Shown here: piece by piece, positions 26,094 to 34,710 of the stretch | Layout of the letters: every line of letters starts with the position of its first letter | Numbering within the stretch: the stretch's first letter is position 1 | NCBI GenBank assembly: GCA_964624235.1 | Contig: CAZUXY010000003.1 | Coordinates: 45,019 to 109,018, forward strand | Direction of reading: 5' to 3' | Source: CAZUXY01 sp964624235 | GTDB lineage: Bacteria > Spirochaetota > UBA4802 > UBA5368 | Length of the DNA: 64,000 bases | Notes under the pieces: model-generated | Database searches by the model: none | Seen by the model: the letters and a program-made list of their open reading frames with translations, nothing else | What the model was told of the DNA's origin: nothing | Program-made: the position numbers and the translations under genes

Positions 26094-26627
26094 TTATCCT
26101 GCATAAGAACTTATAAAGGCATTATATATATTAAAATTATCATTATCAAATATTACAAAATATACATCAATGAAGTATTCATTGCTGATCATGAAATTTA
26201 TAATAGTTGAAACCGCTACTTCGCATGCTTCTTTTCGAGGATATCCATAAACACCGGTCGATATAGCCGGAAAGGCAATGGATTTCAATCCATACTCCCT
26301 CGCAAGCATCATTGAATTGTGATAAGAATTCTCAAGGATCTCCTTCTCTCCTTGATTGCCGCCGCGATAGATGGGGCCGGGAGTATGTATAACATGTTTT
26401 GCCTTTAAACGGTGCCCTCCTGTGATTCTGGCTTTTCCATGACGACAACCTCCAAGAGTACGGCATTCCTCTAACAGACCGGGTCCGGCTGCGCGGTGAA
26501 TGGCACCATCGACGCCACCCCCACCGAGCAGGCTGGGATTTGCCGCATTAACAATCGCGTCCACTTCTTCCAGAGTTATGTCACCTCGTTTTACATGGAT
26601 GTGGGGTAAAACATCATTCAGCTTCAT
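26094..26627 (-). CDS. Macrodomain protein (ADP-ribose / O-acetyl-ADP-ribose hydrolase type)
   Basis: A 177-aa single-domain macro protein of the YmdB/MacroD type. The ADP-ribose pocket is complete: GDITLEEVDAIVNAANPSLLGGGGVDGAIH (read as GDIT, NAANPSL, GGGGVDGAIH), GKARITGGHRLKAKHVIHTPGP, and the C-terminal loop AFPAISTGVYGYPRKEA. Such proteins deacetylate O-acetyl-ADP-ribose or remove ADP-ribose from acidic residues. The ATG at 26627 is preferred to a TTG at 26663, though neither has a clear Shine-Dalgarno. It appears to lead an operon with pyrF and the GGDEF gene. Confidence 0.92.
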   Translation of the reverse strand: MKLNDVLPHIHVKRGDITLEEVDAIVNAANPSLLGGGGVDGAIHRAAGPGLLEECRTLGGCRHGKARITGGHRLKAKHVIHTPGPIYRGGNQGEKEILENSYHNSMMLAREYGLKSIAFPAISTGVYGYPRKEACEVAVSTIINFMISNEYFIDVYFVIFDNDNFNIYNAFISSYAG

Positions 26628-26930
26628 AAAAGAAGATACCTTGTGGATTTTGTGATCTCTCAATACAAACAGTTACTTAAAACAGGTAATAAAATCAATT
26701 AAAAAAATAGGTATTCATAACATCATGAAAATTATACCCATAAGAATATACGTAAACGACCAGTGTTTTTAAAGGACTGGATGTAATAAAACATTAAGGT
26801 TGAATGCTATTAATTGAACAGTTATGAATATTATTAAGCGTGTATATTATTATTTTATAATTGGATACGCATGAAATTATCGGTAATTAATTCTTGCAGC
26901 AGTAACCATAGACTGTAAATAAATGACATT

Positions 26931-28826
26931 ATGATACGAGAATTTGAAATCATCGTTGTAGGAGCCGGACATGCCGGTGCCGAGGCTGCTCTCGCATCAT
27001 CGCGTATGGGATTCAATACACTGTTGTTGACCGGAAATCTCGATACGATCTGCCAGATGAGCTGCAATCCCGCAATAGGCGGTCTGGCTAAAGGACATCT
27101 GGTGAAGGAAATCGATGCGCTGGGCGGAGAAATGGCAAAAGTGATAGATGCAACGGGCATTCATTATAAAATGCTCAACCGCAGTAAGGGACCTGCGGTT
27201 TGGGCATTGCGTGCACAGGCTGATAAAAAATCATACCAGTTCAAAATGAAGAGAATAATCGAAGAGCAGAAAAACCTCACGCTGATACAGGATATTGCTG
27301 ATGCGTTATTGGTTGACGGCAACAAAATTAAAGGAATCATTACATTGCGAGGTCAGGAACACAGAGCCGACGCCGTGATTCTCTGCACCGGGACTTTTCT
27401 TAAAGGGCTTATCCATATAGGTGAATACAATGAAAAGTGCGGTAGACTGGGAGACTTTTCTGCCGAAAACCTTTCAGACTCACTGAGAGCGTTGGGTTTA
27501 CCTGTAATGAGGCTGAAAACAGGCACCCCTCCGAGGGTGAATGCGGAATCAATAGATTTTGACAAATGTCAGCCTCAGTATCCCGATGAAATTCCGGTTC
27601 CATTCTCCTATTCAACACAAAGCATTGAAAGACCACAGGTCCCATGCTGGATAACCTATACCGGCCGGGATACACACGAAATGATCAGGGCGAATATTTC
27701 ACGTTCACCTTTATTTTCAGGGAAAATCCGTGGAATTGGACCACGGTACTGCCCTTCAATTGAAGACAAGGTTGTAAGGTTTTCCGATAAACCGCGACAC
27801 CAGCTGTTTCTGGAACCAGAAGGCTTAAATACCAGGGAATACTATGTAAACGGTTTTTCAAGTTCACTGCCCGAGGATGTACAACTGGAAATGATCAGAA
27901 CAGTACCCGGTCTGGAAAACGTAACTGTTATGAGGCCGGCTTACGCGGTTGAGTACGATTTTGTTCCTCCCACAGAACTGAAACCTACACTGGAGACCAG
28001 AAAGATTGAAGGGCTATATCATGCCGGGCAGATCAATGGTACCTCGGGTTATGAAGAAGCGGCGGGGCAGGGGATACTGGCGGCAATAAATGCTGCAAGA
28101 AAGTTGAGAAAAAAAGAACCCCTGATCCTGCACAGGTCTGAAGCGTATCTGGGGGTAATGGTTGATGATCTTGTAACGAAAGGGGCGGATGAGCCTTATA
28201 GAATGTTTACCTCAAGAGCAGAACACCGTTTGGTGTTGCGTCAGGACAACGCTGATAAGCGACTGATGGAGTACGGTCGTGAAAACGGTCTGATAGAGGA
28301 TGAACAATATGAGCGAATGGAGGAAAAATACCGCCATACAGAAGCATTCATACATAGTTTCGATAAAAAAAGTATTCTAATAACAGAAGAAGTAAAGAAA
28401 AAACTAGGCGATAAGGGTGTAGATATCAATACAGGAACCAGGATAAATGCAGGAAAACTACTTAAAAGACCTGATATCAGAATTATTGATGTTTTAGAGA
28501 TATTAGGAACAGCAATGGACCAGGAAAGAGCCGCAATTGTCGAGATGGAGATAAAATATGAAGGGTATATTAAAAAGGACCTTGAGCGTATAAAGAAAAT
28601 GGAGAAAATGGAATCTAAAATTATCCCTGATTCCTTTGACTACTCGAACATTCCGGGTTTGAAAAACGAGGCAAGGGAAAAACTCAAGAAAATCAGACCA
28701 AGAACCATCGGACAGGCCATGAGGATTGCAGGTGTAGATCCGACGGATGTTTCAATAATTATGGTGCACCTTGAAGCGCTGTACCGAACCAGAGGTGATG
28801 TTCCACGTGGAACAGCAGGTAGTTGA
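26931..28826 (+). CDS. mnmG: tRNA uridine-34 5-carboxymethylaminomethyl modification enzyme MnmG
   Basis: A 631-aa FAD enzyme that with MnmE modifies the wobble uridine of several tRNAs. The FAD motif VVGAGHAGAEAALASSRMG opens the protein; CNPAIGGLAKGHLVKEIDALGG, LRAQADKKSYQ, TGTFLKGLIHIG and INGTSGYEEAAGQG are diagnostic, and the C-terminal helical domain (SNIPGLKNEAREKL, RPRTIGQAMRIAGV) is complete. A 267-base A+T-rich gap upstream should hold the promoter. Its last 29 bases overlap rsmG, and the first parS site lies inside that overlap. Confidence 0.97.
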   Translation: MIREFEIIVVGAGHAGAEAALASSRMGFNTLLLTGNLDTICQMSCNPAIGGLAKGHLVKEIDALGGEMAKVIDATGIHYKMLNRSKGPAVWALRAQADKKSYQFKMKRIIEEQKNLTLIQDIADALLVDGNKIKGIITLRGQEHRADAVILCTGTFLKGLIHIGEYNEKCGRLGDFSAENLSDSLRALGLPVMRLKTGTPPRVNAESIDFDKCQPQYPDEIPVPFSYSTQSIERPQVPCWITYTGRDTHEMIRANISRSPLFSGKIRGIGPRYCPSIEDKVVRFSDKPRHQLFLEPEGLNTREYYVNGFSSSLPEDVQLEMIRTVPGLENVTVMRPAYAVEYDFVPPTELKPTLETRKIEGLYHAGQINGTSGYEEAAGQGILAAINAARKLRKKEPLILHRSEAYLGVMVDDLVTKGADEPYRMFTSRAEHRLVLRQDNADKRLMEYGRENGLIEDEQYERMEEKYRHTEAFIHSFDKKSILITEEVKKKLGDKGVDINTGTRINAGKLLKRPDIRIIDVLEILGTAMDQERAAIVEMEIKYEGYIKKDLERIKKMEKMESKIIPDSFDYSNIPGLKNEAREKLKKIRPRTIGQAMRIAGVDPTDVSIIMVHLEALYRTRGDVPRGTAGS

Positions 28827-29535
28827 TCGGCTTACTGCGTATCCGCAGTTGAAAATTGACAAGGCGGCCGCTGACCGGTTGTGCCGTTATGCACAAATGA
28901 TTCATGAAGCCGGCAGCCGATGCAACCTTACCGGCGTAAAAAAGGTAATGGATATCCTGGAGGTGCTCATTGCCGGCAGTATAATTCCCATTACCAAATT
29001 GAGTGTTCCACGTGGAACTTCTTTTTTCGATATGGGTTCAGGAGCGGGTATTCCGGGAATACCACTGGGGATCGTTTTCCCCCATCTTCAAGGTACCCTT
29101 GTGGAATCGCAGAAAAAAAAGGTGGAATTCATCCGGGGTACAATTACAGCACTGGATTTATCCAATATTAACGTGATAAACGACAGGATGGAACATCTCG
29201 GGCACATGAGTGAGTACAGGGAATCCTTTGAATGGGGATTTTCAAGGGCTTTCGGCAGTGTATTCGAGGTTCTTGAACTGGGGCTTCCCCTGGTGAAGGA
29301 GGGCGGTTTTTTGTACATCTATTCCAGGTTGAAACCGGGCGGCCTGCCGGTTGAGATTCACGATCATGCTTTTGCACTGGGGGCACGGTTTATTTCTGCC
29401 GGCGAATCACCGGATGATCATGGAAGTGATGGACTGCTATTGCATAAAATATCAACCACCCCCATGCGTTACCCTCGTAAATATGCTTCAATTCACCGTG
29501 AAGCTTTAAAGGTTTTTCCATCAGAGACGGCCTGA
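28798..29535 (+). CDS. rsmG: 16S rRNA (guanine-N7)-methyltransferase RsmG
   Basis: A 245-aa Rossmann methyltransferase that makes m7G in the 530 loop of 16S rRNA. The SAM loop FFDMGSGAGIPGIPLGIVFP is clear, as are CNLTGVKKVMDILEVLI (the NLT motif near the N-terminus) and EWGFSRAFGSV (the SRA motif). ATG at 28798 is chosen; an in-frame ATG at 28771 would add nine residues and more overlap with mnmG. The gene carries both parS sites. In many bacteria parA-parB follow rsmG (gidB), but here an unrelated exported protein follows, so parAB must be elsewhere. Confidence 0.95.
   Translation: MFHVEQQVVDRLTAYPQLKIDKAAADRLCRYAQMIHEAGSRCNLTGVKKVMDILEVLIAGSIIPITKLSVPRGTSFFDMGSGAGIPGIPLGIVFPHLQGTLVESQKKKVEFIRGTITALDLSNINVINDRMEHLGHMSEYRESFEWGFSRAFGSVFEVLELGLPLVKEGGFLYIYSRLKPGGLPVEIHDHAFALGARFISAGESPDDHGSDGLLLHKISTTPMRYPRKYASIHREALKVFPSETA
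28799..28814. promoter_or_regulatory. parS centromere site 1 (perfect palindrome)
   Basis: TGTTCCACGTGGAACA is a perfect 16-bp palindrome matching the ParB-binding consensus TGTTNCACGTGNAACA. It overlaps the rsmG start codon and the mnmG coding tail, about 12 kb from the probable oriC, where chromosomal parS sites usually lie. Confidence 0.85.
29004..29019. promoter_or_regulatory. parS centromere site 2 (15 of 16 positions)
   Basis: TGTTCCACGTGGAACT, one base from the perfect site 205 bp upstream, sits inside rsmG and encodes part of the SVPRGTS segment. A second near-perfect copy at this spacing supports real ParB binding. Confidence 0.8.
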
Positions 29536-29536
29536 T

Positions 29537-30106
29537 ATGTCAATATTTGTGAATCTCTTAATGCGTAGAGGCAGGTATTTACTCTTTTCAGTATCGTTTC
29601 TTTTCACAGCTGCAATGCCCGGTCTTGATCCAGGCCTTAGAATAATAACCGATCGTTCGCTGCTGGTGCCCGGAGTTGGTGCAGGAGGGATGGTAATAGG
29701 CGAGGGGAAAAAAGAAGTAAGATCAAGAATGGGTGCTCCTCGGAAAAACGCGTCTTTCAGGGAGCAACGCAAGTTATTCAAGGACATTTTCGGGGTTCAC
29801 ACGGAAAGTGAGATCCTTTTCAACGAGTTTTTTCATTACCCGATTGAGGGGACAACGGTTTTCTTTTTTGAGGGGAAGGTTGTTGCAATATCAAGTATAA
29901 CCATAAAAATGGTAACTGATGATGCCGTATCGCTTGAGAGAGGCATTTCTTACTTTTTCTTTTATTACGGAAATCGGGGTTGTGAAACTATAGAGTCAGT
30001 AAAAAACAAGTTTTATATATTTCACAGCCTGGGCATTGCACTGGCTGATGATGACAATAACGATACCATAGATGTCATTATTGTATTCCGGAAACGAATG
30101 AAGTAA
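29537..30106 (+). CDS. Uncharacterised exported protein
   Basis: A 189-aa protein with a basic N-terminus and a hydrophobic segment (about 10-27) consistent with a signal peptide. It begins one base after the rsmG stop and so is probably co-translated with it. Residues about 45-75 contain a Gly-rich segment (VPGVGAGGMVIGEGKKEVRS) resembling the start of a small beta domain; the C-terminal half has alternating strands (TTVFFFEGKVVAISSITIKM) and ends with a basic KRMK. I recognise no family. Its final 29 bases overlap the end of the convergent methyltransferase gene. Confidence 0.72.
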   Translation: MSIFVNLLMRRGRYLLFSVSFLFTAAMPGLDPGLRIITDRSLLVPGVGAGGMVIGEGKKEVRSRMGAPRKNASFREQRKLFKDIFGVHTESEILFNEFFHYPIEGTTVFFFEGKVVAISSITIKMVTDDAVSLERGISYFFFYYGNRGCETIESVKNKFYIFHSLGIALADDDNNDTIDVIIVFRKRMK

Positions 30107-31952
30107 GATACCCCGATGTGTCTTCGTTACGAAATGTCTGCTCTATCGCTGCCGCATCCCTGTCATGAATCCCGTATTCATAATAAACTATATCCTCGAT
30201 ATTTTCCCTAAGTTTTAACACGGCTTCCTCACCGCAGCTTTCGGTCAGTTGCATATAGAGGGAATATAGCTTTTTCTGTGAGCTTTGACGTAGTTTTTTT
30301 ATAGGTAATTTCTCAAGGTTCCCGCGAAGTACTTTGACGGTAAAAAAGTTTTTTTCGTAATAGTATTGAAGTACTCTTGAATTGAGCATTGTTATAAGTA
30401 CTTCTGATTGAATTGGAATGGTATTTGGAATAATTCCATTAAGGTTATTCAGGGAAAAGTATCCGTTTGTGTCCAGAGCAAATACTAGGTGCCTGCCTAT
30501 AAACTTATAGAGCAGCTTGTTTTTCGTAATATAGAACTCTCTGGGAGCCACCTGCTGCAGACTACCTGTGTCGTATTTAAAATAATGTCCGCTGAATTGA
30601 ATACTGTATTGCTGAATATCTTTTCCAATAAGAATTGGATCGGGAAACTGCGAGGTTCTTTCAGTGCTAAGGTACTTTGGATTGTTTCCAGTCACGATAC
30701 CAAGGAAGAACTGAACACGATTGAGCAGATAAAAGCAGTCCTGTTCATCAATCCTTGAGAGCAGGTGCACTGCTCTTCGTGAATAATGAATATTGAATAT
30801 ATGGTGGTGGGTGGAGAGATAATTTTCTTGAGGAACAAGGTGTGCAGTACCGTTACGGCGTTCCAGAGGATTTTGAATGGAAACGATATTTCGGCGCCGT
30901 GCTTCCGGTTTTGTTGTCTTACGGGCGATAAAAGAAATTGATGGTGCAAAAACGCCTTTGAATTGTTCCCCCCAAAGGGTAATGTTCTCAAGACATGTCA
31001 TGCCGAGCAAGTGTTGCCTGGAAACGGTATGGGCTTTGATATTGAGATATGCTTCTGGCACGAGAAAAGCCAACTTGCCTTCATCGGGCAGCAGTTCCAG
31101 CGACCTTTCTATAAATAATGTAAATGTATTTATACCCGATCTCGAAGATATATATCTTCGGCGAATCAACTGCTTCTGGTATGTGTTCAGGGGTGAGCCC
31201 CAGGGGGGGTTGCCTATAATAATATCGTAACTTCGCTTCGGTAATATGGATTCCTCAAGCGGGGATAGAATATAATCTATATTATGTATATTATAATAAT
31301 TATATTCATCTACATTAGTTATGCGCATTAAATTGAAATTCGTTATATACACCGCTGCAGGATCGGTATCCAGGCCTGCGATTGAATCATGCAGAACATT
31401 TAAGCGGGTTTTTGCTTTGGTTATGCCTCGAAAAGTTAAAAGTTTATTAAGACGTATACATGCGGCAATGAGAAACTGGCCCGATCCGCAGGCGGGATCA
31501 AGTAATTTGATATTAAATGGATCCGTGTCATGGCAAAAAACCTTATCTATCATGTAATTAACGATGGCAGGGGGTGTAAAATACTGACCCATCTTCTTTT
31601 TTTCCCCACTGGTTTTCAACCTCTGGTACAGGTATCCCAGTATATCACCGTCACTGAGTATATCCCAGCGGTGGATCAGATTTTGTAGCTCTGCAAGTGT
31701 TTCACGGACCTGAAGTGGAATCCTGGCACAAACAGGTTGCTCACCGGTGAGAATCTTTAGAAGGTGCAGTAATAACGGGTTACCGACAGTGTCAATACCT
31801 TCACCTTCCGGGTTCAACTTCCTGAAATATGCCGATACCTGATCAATGCGTAGGTTGATGTATGACAGGTGCTTGCGGATGTATCCTTGGTTTTGCATGA
31901 TCCGGGGATATTGCTTCCCTGAAATGTACTTGATAATAAAAAGGCTTCTCAT
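30078..31952 (-). CDS. Eco57I/TaqI-type N6-adenine DNA methyltransferase
   Basis: A 624-aa enzyme. After an N-terminal helical region come MGQYFTPPAIVNYMIDKV (about 121-138), SAM motif I LLDPACGSGQFLIAA (about 150-164) and the catalytic motif IV IIGNPPWGS (about residue 245), typical of adenine methyltransferases of the gamma type. The C-terminal third (YFSLNNLNGIIPN; VLRGNLEKLPIKK) matches the TaqI-like specificity domain. No N-terminal PD-(D/E)XK nuclease motif is obvious, and no restriction gene is adjacent, so it may be a solitary methyltransferase or a Type IIG enzyme with a divergent nuclease region. Composition fits the surroundings. An in-frame ATG lies 18 codons in. Confidence 0.85.
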   Translation of the reverse strand: MRSLFIIKYISGKQYPRIMQNQGYIRKHLSYINLRIDQVSAYFRKLNPEGEGIDTVGNPLLLHLLKILTGEQPVCARIPLQVRETLAELQNLIHRWDILSDGDILGYLYQRLKTSGEKKKMGQYFTPPAIVNYMIDKVFCHDTDPFNIKLLDPACGSGQFLIAACIRLNKLLTFRGITKAKTRLNVLHDSIAGLDTDPAAVYITNFNLMRITNVDEYNYYNIHNIDYILSPLEESILPKRSYDIIIGNPPWGSPLNTYQKQLIRRRYISSRSGINTFTLFIERSLELLPDEGKLAFLVPEAYLNIKAHTVSRQHLLGMTCLENITLWGEQFKGVFAPSISFIARKTTKPEARRRNIVSIQNPLERRNGTAHLVPQENYLSTHHHIFNIHYSRRAVHLLSRIDEQDCFYLLNRVQFFLGIVTGNNPKYLSTERTSQFPDPILIGKDIQQYSIQFSGHYFKYDTGSLQQVAPREFYITKNKLLYKFIGRHLVFALDTNGYFSLNNLNGIIPNTIPIQSEVLITMLNSRVLQYYYEKNFFTVKVLRGNLEKLPIKKLRQSSQKKLYSLYMQLTESCGEEAVLKLRENIEDIVYYEYGIHDRDAAAIEQTFRNEDTSGYLTSFVSGIQ

Positions 31953-32076
31953 TCATCTTTATCGTATAGGTTGTTTTTAAAAATTAGGTAAAAGTTGCGG
32001 ATTGTTTATATAAATCATTGTGTTCGTTTTATCTTGGTATTTTAGAATTAATCCTTTTATACCTCTAGAGCCTGAA

Positions 32077-32424
32077 ATGCATGAACTTTCTATAATGAGC
32101 AGTATCCTGGATATTGTACTGGAACACGCCGCAAAGCATGGTGCCGGCAGGATTTCAAAGATAAACCTGGAGGTGGGTGAACTTTCTGACTTACTTCCCG
32201 AATGGATGCAGATGTATTTTGATTTTGTAAGCAAGGATACCCCGGCCGAGAAGGCGGAGCTTTCGATTGAAAGGATCTCAGCATTGATATCATGTCGTTC
32301 ATGCGGTAATACCTTCGGGATCAGTCGTAACGATCTTCAATTCAGCTGTCCGAAATGCAGTTCATCCGAGATAGAAATCGTGAGGGGCAGAGAATTTAAA
32401 ATAATAAGTATTGAGGTGGAATAA
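32077..32424 (+). CDS. hypA: Hydrogenase/urease nickel chaperone HypA
   Basis: A 115-aa protein that, with HypB, delivers nickel to [NiFe] hydrogenase. The N-terminal MHELSIMSSI holds the nickel-ligating His2; LEVGELSDLLPE follows, and the zinc site is two CxxC pairs (CRSCGNTF and CPKCSSSE). I place the start at MHEL because His2 must be second; an upstream in-frame ATG at 32020 would bury it. No hydrogenase structural or other hyp genes are in the window. The next gene begins five bases after the stop. Confidence 0.92.
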   Translation: MHELSIMSSILDIVLEHAAKHGAGRISKINLEVGELSDLLPEWMQMYFDFVSKDTPAEKAELSIERISALISCRSCGNTFGISRNDLQFSCPKCSSSEIEIVRGREFKIISIEVE

Positions 32425-32429
32425 TACCA

Positions 32430-32918
32430 GTGATTACCGTCAGTATTGTTACCGTCAGTGATCGGTCTTCCCGCGGACAAAGAAAGGACGCATCGGGACC
32501 GGAGATACGAAAATGGGCTGAAAAACTTGGATATCGTGTCGCTTCAGAAGATATAGTACCGGATGAAACCGAAGCCATAGAATCAGTACTCCTCCGCAGG
32601 GTGGGGGAGAATACTAATATAATCTTTACTTCCGGAGGTACAGGTTTCAGCGAACGCGATGTAACTCCTGAAGCCACCCTTAAGGTGGTGAAAAAAATCG
32701 CTCCGGGTTTCGTGGAAGCAATCCGTATGCGCTCACTGGAAATCACTCCCCACGCAATGCTTTCCCGTGCTGTTGCGGGCATCAGGGACAGAAGCATAAT
32801 CATCAACCTCCCGGGAAGCCCTAAAGCGGTCCGTGAGAGCCTTGAGGTGGTGGAAAAAGCACTCCCGCATGCTGTTCAGATTCTGACGGGTGACACAGCG
32901 GATTGCGGGTCGGAATAA
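32430..32918 (+). CDS. mogA: MogA/MoaB-family molybdopterin adenylyltransferase
   Basis: A 162-aa protein of the MoCF-biosynthesis fold, which adenylates molybdopterin before metal insertion. SDRSSRGQRKDASGPEI, NIIFTSGGTGFSERDVTPEA and IINLPGSPKAVRESLE are the conserved substrate loops. Start is GTG at 32430, right after hypA. Whether it is MogA (catalytic) or MoaB-like cannot be settled by eye. Pairing with hypA suggests maturation of metalloenzymes. Confidence 0.88.
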   Translation: MITVSIVTVSDRSSRGQRKDASGPEIRKWAEKLGYRVASEDIVPDETEAIESVLLRRVGENTNIIFTSGGTGFSERDVTPEATLKVVKKIAPGFVEAIRMRSLEITPHAMLSRAVAGIRDRSIIINLPGSPKAVRESLEVVEKALPHAVQILTGDTADCGSE

Positions 32919-33077
32919 ATTAGCTTTCCATACTGGGGAAATTGGCGATTTCAGGGACTGTTATCCCGATCAAAAAAGCATATATCACACTGATCAACAA
33001 GCCGATAAATGAACCAGCGGTGGTAATCCGTCTTATAGACATGAACACGTACATTTAAAACCTTAAATGTGTCATTG

Positions 33078-34574
33078 ATGAAAAAAAAGTATACCTTCAT
33101 CAAACCGGCGGGGCTATCAAAGGTCCTGATTCCTGTGCTGGTAGTCTGCCTCATGACATGGGCGGTTTCCCTCCCGGCGAAACCATATGTCGCAATTTCA
33201 GGTGTAGATTCCGAGAGCGAATTCCCCTTTATCACCATCATGCTTTCAGTAAATAACGGGGTCTTTCAGAAATCCGGTGAGCTAAATGAGGAACACCTGT
33301 ATTTACTCGAAGACGGTTACCGGGTAAATTATTTCAGTATTAAAGAACAAAACGGTGAACGCGAGGCCGGATATTATGTTCTTTGCATGGATTCCAGCAG
33401 GAGCCTTAAGTCTGGTGATCTGAAGAGGCTTTCCAAAAGTGCCGCCGACCTGGTTTCTGCTGCATCATCAAACGATATGTTCGCGCTTTACCGGTTTAAT
33501 GATGAGGTAAAACTTTTAAACACCTTTACAAAGAACAAATCGGAAATCGAAAGAAAGCTAAACCGCATTGATCTTCACGGACACAGGACACAACTGCTCA
33601 ATGCGGTTTATGATTCTCTCGAACTTCTAGGAAGGATCGAGGGGAGAAAAAAGGCGGTTATTGTATACACGGACGGCATTGATGAAGGCAGCAGTATTGA
33701 AACCGCCGATATCATCGCCATAGCCCGTGAACGGAGGATACCTGTTTTTTTTACAGCCCCCCGGGAAAAAGCGAAGATACATTCACTGGCGAGAATTGCC
33801 AGACTTACCGGTGGGAAAGTTTTTTCCGGTACATCGACCAGAAACGGTAAAATGTTATTAAACTATGTCAGGGACTCTTTCCCGGGACTTTATACTATAC
33901 GCTATAAGTCCATGCTTCAGGCAGACGGGAAACCGCATGTACTGGAAGTGAGGATTAAATATAATAGTATTCAAGACCGGGATGCCCGTGAGATATCACT
34001 GAAGCGGCGATTACTGGATGTTTCATTTCCCTCGATATACCAGTTTCTTATTATACTGATGGTGTTGCTGGTATTCGCAATGCTGTTATTCATTCTTATA
34101 TACATATTCCGCCGCAGAAGTTTCTTTCTAAGAAAAACTCCTCTGGCATATGATAAAAAGCTGTTCGGTGAATCTGTAATCTCTTCTTTCGGCCGTACCA
34201 TATCTGAAGATACCATACAGAGGATACACAGAGACAGGGTCATTACCTCGGCGGATCCTGAATATGTGTATTCCAAGGCATGGCTGCTGCAAAAGGACGG
34301 ACCGGAGATGGGAAAGAAATTTCCTGTTTTCTGGGAAGAGGTGAGTCTCGGAAGGGATGAAGAAAATACTGTGGTTATCAAGGACGAAGCAGTATCGCTG
34401 AAACACGCTAAAATTAAAGAAATGAAAGGTGCGTATTACCTGTTTGATCTGGCTTCCGATAACGGAACATTTCTGAATGGAAAAAAACTATTACGCCCAA
34501 AACCTCTTTATGATTGGGATGAGATCAGTATCGGGAGAACACTCTTTATCTTCCGCGGTTCAAAAATAACTTGA
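33078..34574 (+). CDS. Exported VWA-domain protein with transmembrane helix and cytoplasmic FHA domain
   Basis: A 498-aa membrane protein. A signal/anchor helix (about 15-32) precedes a von Willebrand A domain whose metal site is intact: DSSRS at Asp105, Thr in HRTQLLNAV and VIVYTDGIDEGS. A second transmembrane helix (about 325-347, FLIILMVLLVFAMLLFILIY) is followed by a basic RRR patch and a C-terminal FHA domain (about 410-495; VSLGRDEENTVVI, SLKHAKI, SDNGTFLNGKKL) that would bind phosphothreonine in the cytoplasm. The topology suggests a link between an outer VWA interaction and Ser/Thr-kinase signalling inside. ATG at 33078 is preferred to a GTG three codons earlier. 159 bases separate it from mogA. 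Confidence 0.87.
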   Translation: MKKKYTFIKPAGLSKVLIPVLVVCLMTWAVSLPAKPYVAISGVDSESEFPFITIMLSVNNGVFQKSGELNEEHLYLLEDGYRVNYFSIKEQNGEREAGYYVLCMDSSRSLKSGDLKRLSKSAADLVSAASSNDMFALYRFNDEVKLLNTFTKNKSEIERKLNRIDLHGHRTQLLNAVYDSLELLGRIEGRKKAVIVYTDGIDEGSSIETADIIAIARERRIPVFFTAPREKAKIHSLARIARLTGGKVFSGTSTRNGKMLLNYVRDSFPGLYTIRYKSMLQADGKPHVLEVRIKYNSIQDRDAREISLKRRLLDVSFPSIYQFLIILMVLLVFAMLLFILIYIFRRRSFFLRKTPLAYDKKLFGESVISSFGRTISEDTIQRIHRDRVITSADPEYVYSKAWLLQKDGPEMGKKFPVFWEEVSLGRDEENTVVIKDEAVSLKHAKIKEMKGAYYLFDLASDNGTFLNGKKLLRPKPLYDWDEISIGRTLFIFRGSKIT

Positions 34575-34710
34575 AATAACCATACAATCTTCCAGTAATC
34601 TATCAACACAATGTTTGGTGGGCATTACTTTTTAATCCTCTGGCACTCGAGCGAGGACGGTAACTGCCGACTGTTGTACGCTTATCTCAGCGACATTAAA
34701 GCGAGGGATT

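Noticed and set aside
32077..32424. A full hydrogenase-maturation operon around hypA
   Set aside because: Only hypA is present; neighbours are mogA and a VWA/FHA gene.
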